NCBI GenBank assembly: GCA_947498355.1
Contig: CANMKA010000038.1
Coordinates: 1-34,256 of the forward strand
DNA from: an uncultured Paraglaciecola sp.
Lineage (GTDB): Bacteria > Pseudomonadota > Gammaproteobacteria > Enterobacterales > Alteromonadaceae
Direction: 5' to 3'
Length of the DNA: 34,256 nucleotides
Shown: positions 1-5,620 of the stretch, piece by piece
Numbering within the stretch: position 1 is the first letter of the stretch
How the letters are laid out: the number at the start of each line of letters is the position of its first letter
The notes under the pieces: generated by a model
The model's input: only the letters and a program-made list of their open reading frames with translations
The model's database searches: none
What the model was told of the DNA's origin: nothing
Program-made: the position numbers and the translations under genes

Positions 1-69
1 TTTAATAAACTAAAAAATGGCTTTAAAAAGAAGCAGGATATCGCTCGTTCTGCTTGACGTGGGGAGTCA

Positions 70-190
70 TACCAACGCCAAGCTCACCGGCACATATTGC
101 GGAGAGCGTTTTTGTGTGAAAATGGCGCAACGCGACATACACAAAAACGAGCGTAGCAATATGTGTCCGCGTGCAGCTTTTTGTTATGCA
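70..190 (-). other. attC recombination site of the TIR cassette
   Basis: Read on the minus strand, the site begins with GCATAAC (R'' box) and ends with GTTGGTA (R' box). Between them are long imperfect inverted arms: ACACATATTGC near 5' pairs with GCAATATGTG near 3', followed by GGCGTTGG. The stop codon of the upstream reading frame (184-186) lies inside the R'' box, as is usual for integron cassettes. At about 120 bp it is long but within the known attC range. It belongs to the TIR-protein cassette at 184-1203. The final R' is slightly off the GTTRRRY consensus. Confidence 0.8.
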
Positions 191-732
191 TTTTCGATGT
201 TCATATCTAAGAATCGCTCCATTTGCATTCTGAGTATTCTAGGTAATTCTTCAAAGAGCATGAAATCTTCTTTTGAGTCCATAAACTCATGCATTATTGG
301 GTGGCGCGTAGACATTTTGAGCAAATCTTCAAAATCACCTACAGCTCTAGCTTTAACAGGTTTCTCAGCCTGAGACTCGATAATTCGAACAGTTTCCAAG
401 CCAACATCATATAGCCAAGGCATAGCATCTCGTAACATGCCTAGCCCAATGAGAATCCCCGTTTTTCCATTTTTCGAAGAGTGCATCATCTCTTCTATCA
501 TCATTGGATGAAATCTGCGTTTCTTTTTACTTCTATAGCTTGGGTGAATATTACCCTCTATTCTCGAAGGCAAATCTTTAAACATCACTTTAATTTCTTC
601 AAACAATTTCGCTGAAGAATCATCAGTCGGGCTTATGCTTTTGACTGGATTAGTATTCTTTAGCTCAATGTCTGACTCCAGAATTTTAGCTATAACCTCT
701 TTGAATTTTCCTACTTGGAACCGGATTGTATC
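184..732 (-). pseudogene. Detached C-terminal half of the TIR-domain cassette gene
   Basis: This stretch is in exactly the same frame as the TIR gene that ends at 733. After the TAA the frame stays open for 182 codons to the stop at 184. The residues after the stop (DTIRFQVGKFKEVIAKIL) continue the TIR protein naturally. An internal ATG at 606 gives a 140-residue open frame, but nothing suggests that it is an independent gene. The segment is rich in Met and charged residues, has no membrane segment and no domain I recognise. In TIR defence proteins the non-TIR half usually senses or oligomerises; that role here is inference. The simplest reading is a GAA-to-TAA nonsense mutation in an ancestral 339-residue protein. 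Readthrough or a sequencing error are alternatives. Confidence 0.7.
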
Positions 733-1203
733 TTAGTCTGGCTCAGAATTTGGAATACGATCAACAAGTTGAAAAACGAGTTTTGTCAAAGAATCCTCGT
801 CATCACTACAATTCTGAAACTGTGCAAATGGTCCGGTTGAAACATCACCTAACGGAATCCCTAATGCGACTCCTAATATTGGTGTATCGAGCTTCCCCTT
901 TGCCATACCAGCCTCGAAAAGAATCCACGGCCTGTCTACACTTCGTTGAGTTAATAGGCACACAACATCAGATGCCTTTTGAATATTTTTAATTATTTCG
1001 GGGTACCACTCGACACCATACTCAATTCCTTGCGTTCCTTTTCGGTCGGACGTTCGAAACGATTTTAGTACTCCCGCACTAACACTCTTCAGTAGATTGC
1101 TAAATGCTTCGGCCAACTTTGCATCGCGCGTGTCATGACTAATGAAAACGAGAGAATTATTAGATTTTTCGAGCTCTTTCTTTTCTTCTTCTTGTTCAGT
1201 CAT
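733..1203 (-). CDS. TIR-domain protein (integron cassette), truncated by a nonsense codon
   Basis: This 156-residue protein has a charged N-terminal leader (1-16) and then a TIR fold. FISHDTRDAKLAEAF (20-34) is the betaA-alphaA signature. The segment RSVDRPWILFEAG (87-99) carries the W-x3-E pattern in which Glu97 corresponds to the catalytic glutamate of bacterial TIR NADases. Such TIR proteins consume NAD+ or make cyclic ADP-ribose signals in antiphage defence; activity here is inferred from the conserved residues. The start ATG follows AAGGA at a normal distance. The gene ends in TAA, but the same frame continues to 184 and looks like the protein's C-terminal half, so the present product is probably a bare TIR domain. 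It is the last cassette of the integron array and sits directly after the attC at 1241-1354. Confidence 0.85.
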   Translation of the reverse strand: MTEQEEEKKELEKSNNSLVFISHDTRDAKLAEAFSNLLKSVSAGVLKSFRTSDRKGTQGIEYGVEWYPEIIKNIQKASDVVCLLTQRSVDRPWILFEAGMAKGKLDTPILGVALGIPLGDVSTGPFAQFQNCSDDEDSLTKLVFQLVDRIPNSEPD

Positions 1204-1240
1204 ATTTTTTCCTTGTATTTGACGTATTTATCACTAGCAT

Positions 1241-1354
1241 GCATAACGCTTCACATATGGGGCGCAGACTTGCTGGCTATACTTGCGCGAAGCGCCAGCC
1301 AGTGAGTTTGCGTCCCAATGAGCGAAGCGAATGAACATGATGTGTTTGTTAGGT
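1241..1354 (-). other. attC recombination site of the membrane-protein cassette
   Basis: On the minus strand the site starts with ACCTAACAAACACATC (R'' box ACCTAAC) and ends with GAAGCGTTATGC (R' box GTTATGC). Inner inverted segments such as CGCTTCGC, and CTGGCTGGCG against the CCAGC block, fold it back on itself. It lies just 3' of the small membrane-protein gene (stop at 1362) and before the TIR gene. It is clearly different in sequence from the attC sites at 3085 and 3763. Confidence 0.85.
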
Positions 1355-1361
1355 ACTGTTT

Positions 1362-1739
1362 TCATTCGGGCAGCCCAGGAACAAGAAAAAACAACAAAAA
1401 TGCTGATGCACAACTTGCTACAAACACTGTTGCTGAGCCAATTACTCCACTTACATTAGAATATTTTTTCATCAATGCCCAGACGATGAAAAGCACACTT
1501 ACAATACCACCTAATATTACTGGCTCAATTAAGTTTGCCAGTGACTTTTTGCCAGTAGAAAAAAATGACATCAGTATCAACCAGATAAGCCAAGGCGCGA
1601 TAATCGTTGCCCAGTTTATTTTAGTTAACTTTGAAGCACCTTTAATAACAAAGTAGTAAGTCAAGAAACCGAAACCAGCTGGTATTAAAAAAAGTGGGTA
1701 CCACAACATTGAAGCGGCAAATATTTTTAAGAAGTCCAT
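1362..1739 (-). CDS. Small four-helix membrane protein (integron cassette)
   Basis: I do not recognise a family. The 125-residue product is strongly hydrophobic, with four likely transmembrane segments at about 8-30, 42-62, 70-92 and 97-121. The linkers carry lysines (KGASKLTK, STGKKS, MKKYSN), and there are few acidic residues until the C-terminal PGLPE. The ATG starts only about 6 bases after the R' box of the preceding attC (1746-1752), leaving little room for a leader. The gene is therefore an ordinary cassette ORF expressed by readthrough from an upstream promoter, or not at all. It is bounded by attC sites at 1746-1817 and 1241-1354. The function is unknown. A role as an immunity or effector membrane protein is conceivable but not supported by any motif. 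Confidence 0.75.
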   Translation of the reverse strand: MDFLKIFAASMLWYPLFLIPAGFGFLTYYFVIKGASKLTKINWATIIAPWLIWLILMSFFSTGKKSLANLIEPVILGGIVSVLFIVWALMKKYSNVSGVIGSATVFVASCASAFLLFFLVPGLPE

Positions 1740-1745
1740 TTAAGT

Positions 1746-1817
1746 ACCTAACGCCGCGCTCTGTGGCAAATTTGGAGCGCAGCGGAAAATTTGTCCGACA
1801 GCAGCGCCTTGTTAGTT
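1746..1817 (-). other. attC recombination site (classic 59-base-element type)
   Basis: At about 72 bp this is the shortest and most canonical site of the array. On the minus strand it reads from AACTAACAAGGCGCTGCTG through GCGCGGCGTTAGGT. The arms CGGACAAATTTTCCGCT and GAGCGCGGCGTTAG pair with opposed segments such as AAATTTG and GCGCTG. The TAA stop of the 415-residue HEPN-like gene (1812-1814) lies inside the R'' box. Confidence 0.92.
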
Positions 1818-3059
1818 TTGCTCTGGCTCAGTGTATAAATAATAAAATACATAAAGGCACTTAATTAGGTGATTCAACTTATGCATCTCTCTATATGCAA
1901 GAAGGATTTTTCTGCTAAAGTCTAAAAAATACATTTGCTCAGGCTTTTCTTGCTTAATACCTTCCTTTCTCGGAAAGTATGTTAACTGCTGGCTAAGGTC
2001 GTCGTACTCTGCTTTGAAATGAGCTATTGAATTCCTCAGCTGATTGTCAGCTACATGCTTATCAATTGAGTGCCAAGGAGTATCAATTAGGTCTAGTTTT
2101 TGACCGAATGGCACATCAGCGAACTTATTTAGGGATGTGGGCGACTTAATTTTGTCAAACTTGGCAAATTTATTATGATCACCACGTTTCTCTAAATTAT
2201 TTACGCCTGCAATTAAAACTAATTGGCGAGACAGAACTTCCGATATGTCTTTATATAAGTCCTTAATTTCTTCAAAATCATGGCTTGAGACTCTGTAAGC
2301 TATTCTTGAATTCTCATATGTTTCATCAAAGTCAAGAAATAGTGCAGGTCTTAGAATAAGTTCAAAATCAAGGAATTTTGGATATAGCTGAAGACAGTCA
2401 TCCTGTAGGTTTTTCAGGAAACCAGAATCAACCACCTCTTTTAAAAAGCATTCAAACTCGTCTTTTTTATTTTCAGCAAAGAAAATGATTTTTTCAGTAT
2501 ACCCCTCGACTGTTTCCAAATTTTTGCTGGGTTCATTAAAGGGTGAAAAACACCTTTCAAGGAGATGATACAAGGCATAGTTTTGATCAATCTTCTTTTT
2601 ACAATCTATATCAGCACCGAGAAATGATAGCACTCTCTTGCGATATAGTTTTTCTTTGCTGTTCCTATATAACTTGATGATCTTCTTAATTTCGGCTGAG
2701 TTTTCAGATATATGATTTAGGGTATTTACTCTGAATGCATGAATTTGCATATTCTCATGCCCACACCTTTGTGTTGCTCGCAGGAACGGGGTTTGCCCCA
2801 TAACGTATTTTTCAAATGAAACAGGAAAGTCTAGGTGCAGATCAACAAATGGCGTTGTAGCGTCAAATGGCCCTTTAGATTCTATTTGATTCGCACCAGC
2901 AACAGTTATTCCTTGACCAATATTCACATTTATATCAATCGGTGAAAGGCACTCTTCACAGACAAAACGAAGCGGTTGTAATCGTCTGTTTGACATACCA
3001 ACTCGGCAGTTTGTTGTTGTACCACAGTCATCACAAACGACTGTCATGTTGATATTCAT
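1812..3059 (-). CDS. Zinc-ribbon protein with HEPN-like C-terminal domain (integron cassette)
   Basis: This 415-residue protein has an N-terminal zinc ribbon, CDDC (Cys9, Cys12) and CEEC (Cys34, Cys37), a charged, mostly helical middle (about 100-300), and a C-terminal region with LRNSIAHFKAEYD. Arg342-x4-His347 fits the R-x4-6-H active motif of HEPN ribonucleases and is preceded and followed by long helices (about 320-345 and 375-410), as in HEPN domains. HEPN proteins are metal-independent RNases common in abortive-infection, toxin and CRISPR systems. RNase activity and a defence role here are inference. There is no signal peptide or membrane helix, so it should be cytoplasmic. ATG at 3059 is taken; a second in-frame ATG follows at codon 5. 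A purine-rich AGGAAAGGA lies about 15 bases upstream, rather far for a good ribosome binding site. It is the third cassette from attI. Confidence 0.85.
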   Translation of the reverse strand: MNINMTVVCDDCGTTTNCRVGMSNRRLQPLRFVCEECLSPIDINVNIGQGITVAGANQIESKGPFDATTPFVDLHLDFPVSFEKYVMGQTPFLRATQRCGHENMQIHAFRVNTLNHISENSAEIKKIIKLYRNSKEKLYRKRVLSFLGADIDCKKKIDQNYALYHLLERCFSPFNEPSKNLETVEGYTEKIIFFAENKKDEFECFLKEVVDSGFLKNLQDDCLQLYPKFLDFELILRPALFLDFDETYENSRIAYRVSSHDFEEIKDLYKDISEVLSRQLVLIAGVNNLEKRGDHNKFAKFDKIKSPTSLNKFADVPFGQKLDLIDTPWHSIDKHVADNQLRNSIAHFKAEYDDLSQQLTYFPRKEGIKQEKPEQMYFLDFSRKILLAYREMHKLNHLIKCLYVFYYLYTEPEQN

Positions 3060-3084
3060 AAAATTGGCACATCCTTTCCTGTAA

Positions 3085-3186
3085 AACTAACGCCTAATTA
3101 ACAGGCAAAAAATTGTTGGCTAAAATAAGTGAACGGAGTGAACAAAAGCCAACTGTTTTTTGTCCTTGTTTAATTTCTTGTTATAT
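3085..3186 (-). other. attC recombination site of the acetyltransferase cassette
   Basis: On the minus strand it starts with ATATAACAAGAAATTAAAC and ends in GGCGTTAGTT. The arms CAGTTGGC and GCCAAC, and GGACAAAAAACAG against CTGTTTTTTG-type segments, form the fold. It is nearly identical to the site at 3763-3862 outside a short central stretch. It lies between the acetyltransferase stop (3193) and the start of the HEPN-like gene (3059). Confidence 0.92.
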
Positions 3187-3192
3187 GCCGAT

Positions 3193-3744
3193 TTAACTCG
3201 GATTTATTTTTGACGTTAAAACATGATCTTGCCATGAACCCGCTATTTTTAAATAAGACTTTGCCAACCCTTCTTTTTGAAACCCTAGTTTCTTTAATAA
3301 CTTGGCAGAACGAATATTTGATGGAATATAATTAGCCATTACTCTATGTAAATTGTATTCAGTAAATACGTACTGTATTGATGCTTGGAGCATTTCAAAC
3401 ATTAAACCTGTCCCTTGTTTTTTCTCAGAGATTGAATAGCCAAGATTGCAAGCTTGAAACGCACCATGAACTATATTCGAAAATGTACATAAACAAATAA
3501 TTTCAGATTTACTTTTATCAAAGGCAACAAGAGAAATTGAAGAGCCTAATTGAAAATTTTCATAGTTTAACTCTACACGTTTTTTAGTTTCCTCAAAACC
3601 AAAGTATTCTTTGACTCTTGTTGGCTCCCACGGAGATAAATGACTACGATTATCATTTTCATATTTGATAAGTAACTCAAAATCGTCGGGGTTTAAAACT
3701 GAAATAATTAAGTTTTCAGTTTCTAACTCAGGAATCAATTTCAA
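3193..3744 (-). CDS. GNAT-family N-acetyltransferase, RimJ/RimL type (integron cassette)
   Basis: The protein is about 183 residues, the normal length for RimJ-like GNATs, which transfer acetyl from acetyl-CoA to an amine (protein N-termini or small molecules). The opening LIPELETENL is the usual family start. The acetyl-CoA binding motif A is seen as YSISEKKQGTGLM, and the late motif IPSNIRSAKLLKKLGFQKEG is typical of RimJ/RimL. No ATG is available: TTG codons lie at 3750 and 3744. AGGAG sits 3 bases before the first and 9 before the second, and the second gives MKLIPELET, the family-like start, so 3744 is preferred. The substrate cannot be read from the sequence; acetyltransferases are common integron cargo, including drug-modifying ones. 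It is the second cassette from attI. Confidence 0.9.
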   Translation of the reverse strand: MKLIPELETENLIISVLNPDDFELLIKYENDNRSHLSPWEPTRVKEYFGFEETKKRVELNYENFQLGSSISLVAFDKSKSEIICLCTFSNIVHGAFQACNLGYSISEKKQGTGLMFEMLQASIQYVFTEYNLHRVMANYIPSNIRSAKLLKKLGFQKEGLAKSYLKIAGSWQDHVLTSKINPS

Positions 3745-3762
3745 CGCCAATATCTCCTAGGC

Positions 3763-3862
3763 ATATAACGCCTAATTAACAGGCAAAAAATAGTTGGTTA
3801 AAATAAGCGACGCAGGAGCAAAAACCAACTGTTTTTTGTCCTTGTTTAATTTCTTGTTAGCT
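3763..3862 (-). other. attC recombination site of the first cassette
   Basis: On the minus strand it starts AGCTAACAAGAAATTAAAC and ends AATTAGGCGTTATAT. It is close to the site at 3085-3186: the outer arms and spacers match almost base for base, and differences are confined to the centre (GCGACGCAGGAGC against GTGAACGGAGTGAAC on the plus strand). It directly follows the stop of the beta-propeller gene (3866-3868). Confidence 0.92.
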
Positions 3863-3865
3863 TTG

Positions 3866-4996
3866 TTAAACACCACACTTCGAATCACTCAGGATTTTGG
3901 CTGCATGAAGGTTATGATCACCTTCAGAGTAAACTTTACCTTGCTCAACAAATGTTAGCAATAAAGAGCCGTCACTCAACCTATGCGGTGATACTTTTGC
4001 AATATTTCCAAAGCTTTTATCAACAACTAATTCTTCAGGCCCTAACTTTCCTGAAGGTGAAACACACCTTCGCCACAATGAAAAAACATCATTTTCATGG
4101 CGATTGTCAATTGATGAATAATATACGTCAACATAACCATCAATACGTTGGATAGGGCTTGCATCATGAACCTCTTCAACTCTCGTAGTGATTGGAATTG
4201 CCTTCCCCCAATTATCTCCATTATTTGTAGACAGTCTAAAATGAGTTCTCATACCTGATTTTTTTTGTTCATCTGAACTATTAGCTTTACTAGTAAATCG
4301 AGTTTGGAATGTATAAATAAGTTCGTTTGATGAAAACGTTACTAACGCAGGCATCGCTCCTCCGCTCCCAATATTTACGGGAGAGCCAAAATTTACCCCG
4401 TCATCGCTTAGGCTGAATAATAACTGACAACATCCCGAGTAAGGCTTTGACCGGTAAACTAGCGCAATTTTACCATTATTAAGCAAATACCATTTTGGTG
4501 CACTTCCTGCTGCAATAGGCGTAGGTAGGGAAAGTAATTGTCTATTTACTAGTTTTTTATTACTTCCCCACTGTGCCCTATAGAGTGATGCGGGTTTATG
4601 ATAAGTTGTTTCAGATTCAACAAAATATAACCATTCAACATTATTTTTATTAATGCTACTAACACCGGTTCTAAAATTAACTTGTTTATTATTTTCAAAC
4701 TCAAGAGTCATGGGCTTTGATGACAAGATAGAAGTTGGAGTCAATTTCAGCTTACTATACCTAAGCTCACCAGCTTCCATATCATAATTATAAAAGTGTT
4801 CGTAAATAAGAGTTAAAGATTCATTGGGTGTGATAATGGTACTCATAATTTGCATCCCTTCTGGATGCTCTACTCGATAAATATCATCATTAGTTAATGG
4901 AAAATTATTAGAGTAAGAATTAACTGACAATAGAGTAGCTACTAAATAGAATACATTTTTTAAAATTTTTATTTGATACGTTTTATCGATAAACAT
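3866..4996 (-). CDS. Secreted BNR/sialidase-like beta-propeller protein (first integron cassette)
   Basis: This is a 376-residue protein with an N-terminal signal peptide (about residues 1-29: basic start, hydrophobic core NVFYLVATLLSV, then small residues SYSNN). The mature part has the repeated hydrophobic beta-strand pattern of a sialidase-superfamily propeller, with Asp-box-like turns at LSTNNGDNWG and LSDDGVNFG. Short polar loops such as SPHRLSDGSLLLTF are also typical. True exo-sialidases need an arginine triad and a Tyr/Glu pair, which I cannot assign, so the enzymatic role is open; glycan binding or hydrolysis outside the cytoplasm is the family expectation. It is the attI-proximal cassette, so it would be the best expressed gene if the integron promoter works. 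Its ATG lies 17 bases from the attI-like core. Confidence 0.82.
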   Translation of the reverse strand: MFIDKTYQIKILKNVFYLVATLLSVNSYSNNFPLTNDDIYRVEHPEGMQIMSTIITPNESLTLIYEHFYNYDMEAGELRYSKLKLTPTSILSSKPMTLEFENNKQVNFRTGVSSINKNNVEWLYFVESETTYHKPASLYRAQWGSNKKLVNRQLLSLPTPIAAGSAPKWYLLNNGKIALVYRSKPYSGCCQLLFSLSDDGVNFGSPVNIGSGGAMPALVTFSSNELIYTFQTRFTSKANSSDEQKKSGMRTHFRLSTNNGDNWGKAIPITTRVEEVHDASPIQRIDGYVDVYYSSIDNRHENDVFSLWRRCVSPSGKLGPEELVVDKSFGNIAKVSPHRLSDGSLLLTFVEQGKVYSEGDHNLHAAKILSDSKCGV

Positions 4997-5012
4997 GCCG
5001 AATCCTTGACAA

Positions 5013-5019
5013 AGCTAAC
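5013..5019 (-). other. attI-like core site (GTTAGCT) at the start of the cassette array
   Basis: On the minus strand TTGTTAGCTTTG contains a GTTRRRY-like core, GTTAGCT, immediately before the first cassette gene and on the integrase side of the array. The same heptamer and following TTTG recur at the cassette's own attC R'' end (3856-3862). This is the expected junction between attI and the first inserted cassette. The full extent of attI toward 5257 cannot be fixed by eye. Confidence 0.65.
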
Positions 5020-5033
5020 AATATTAATAAATC

Positions 5034-5065
5034 GCAATTACCCGTGTTTAAACACGGGTAATTGC
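5034..5065. repeat. Perfect 32-bp palindrome beside the attI core
   Basis: Two 16-base arms, GCAATTACCCGTGTTT and its exact reverse complement, abut with no spacer. No T-run follows on either strand, so a simple terminator is unlikely. The half-site GCAATTACCC recurs at 5162-5171. Possible roles are an operator for the integron promoters, a cruciform near attI, or the remnant of a small mobile element; none is proven. Confidence 0.8.
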
Positions 5066-5171
5066 CGTATATAAAATTTCTCTTATCTTAAGCATAGAAG
5101 GTAACCTATTACAACATATAGAGTTTATTAGAAACTCAAATTTTAGTGTTGCAGAAATGCGGCAATTACCC
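5056..5171. repeat. 12-bp inverted repeat enclosing the integron leader
   Basis: GGGTAATTGCCG at 5056-5067 is the exact reverse complement of CGGCAATTACCC at 5160-5171. The 92 bases between are AT-rich and contain no ORF. The left copy is shared with the right arm of the 32-bp palindrome. The segment lies between the attI core and the LexA box, where the cassette promoter (Pc) would be expected. I cannot assign -35/-10 boxes with confidence. Confidence 0.6.
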
Positions 5172-5205
5172 AAGAACTTGCAACTATACGGGTTTAGAAC
5201 TAAAA

Positions 5206-5221
5206 CTGTATATAAAACCAG
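5206..5221 (+). promoter_or_regulatory. LexA (SOS) box upstream of the intI relic
   Basis: CTGTATATAAAACCAG fits CTG-N10-CAG exactly, with the AT-rich TATATA core typical of gammaproteobacterial LexA operators. It lies 36 bases before the ATG of the integrase relic. Many integron integrase genes are known to carry a LexA box over the promoter, so the SOS response switches on recombination. TATA-like hexamers overlap and follow the box. Confidence 0.8.
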
Positions 5222-5256
5222 TATAAATAAACAGCATATTAATTTCAGTGATATTT

Positions 5257-5620
5257 ATGAAAAAATCTCCTTATATTGAGTCTATGCGTACAGTCATGTG
5301 CACTAAACGCTATAGTCTAAAAACAGAAAAAACTTACTTACACTGGATACGGCGGTTTATTTTTTCAATGGCAAGCGACACCCACAAGAAATGGCTGAGT
5401 TAGAGGTAGAAGAGCCTGTAACAGTTTTTACGTATCTGGCGATAACCAAAAAAGTCTCACCAAGCACGCAAAATCAAGCCACTTGGTGGTTGACCACTAC
5501 AGTATTATCAATTGAAGAAGTCAAAAAAGTACTTGAGCAAATCAATACGAACTATTATCTGGTGGCAAGTTTACTTTATGGTAGTGGCCTCCCTTCCAAT
5601 ACTTGAGGTTTGTTTAGCCT
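5257..5620 (+). pseudogene. intI: Integron integrase (intI) relic: frameshifted, internally deleted, truncated
   Basis: The first 35 codons from ATG 5257 read as the N-terminus of a sedentary-integron tyrosine recombinase (RYSLKTEKTYLHWIRRFI). The T-run at 5360-5365 then appears one base short. The homologous reading continues one frame over (FNGKRHPQEMAELEVEE, then VSPSTQNQA), and frame one stops at 5401. After NQA the sequence jumps to a VLSIEEVKKVLEQ-like stretch, so roughly 35-40 residues present in intact IntI are missing. It then reads NTNYYLVASLLYGSGL and breaks where the first catalytic arginine (GSGLR) should be; stop TGA at 5604-5606. A weak trace (CTTGAGGTT) follows. The rest (about 170 residues, including the remaining catalytic residues) is absent. 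It is divergent from the cassettes, as is normal for intI. It cannot encode an active recombinase. Confidence 0.9.

Noticed and set aside
17..373. Plus-strand ORF of 118 codons at the left edge
   Set aside because: It runs through the attC site and then antisense to the TIR-gene remnant; its sequence has no protein-like character.
184..606. 140-codon minus-strand ORF as a separate gene
   Set aside because: It is in phase with the TIR gene, has no ribosome binding site of its own that I can defend, and is better explained as the detached C-terminal half.
5034..5065. 32-bp palindrome as a Rho-independent terminator
   Set aside because: Neither side has a T-run and it lies upstream, not downstream, of both the cassettes and intI.
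5391..5606. Plus-strand 71-codon ORF as an independent small gene
   Set aside because: It is the middle part of the frameshifted intI relic.
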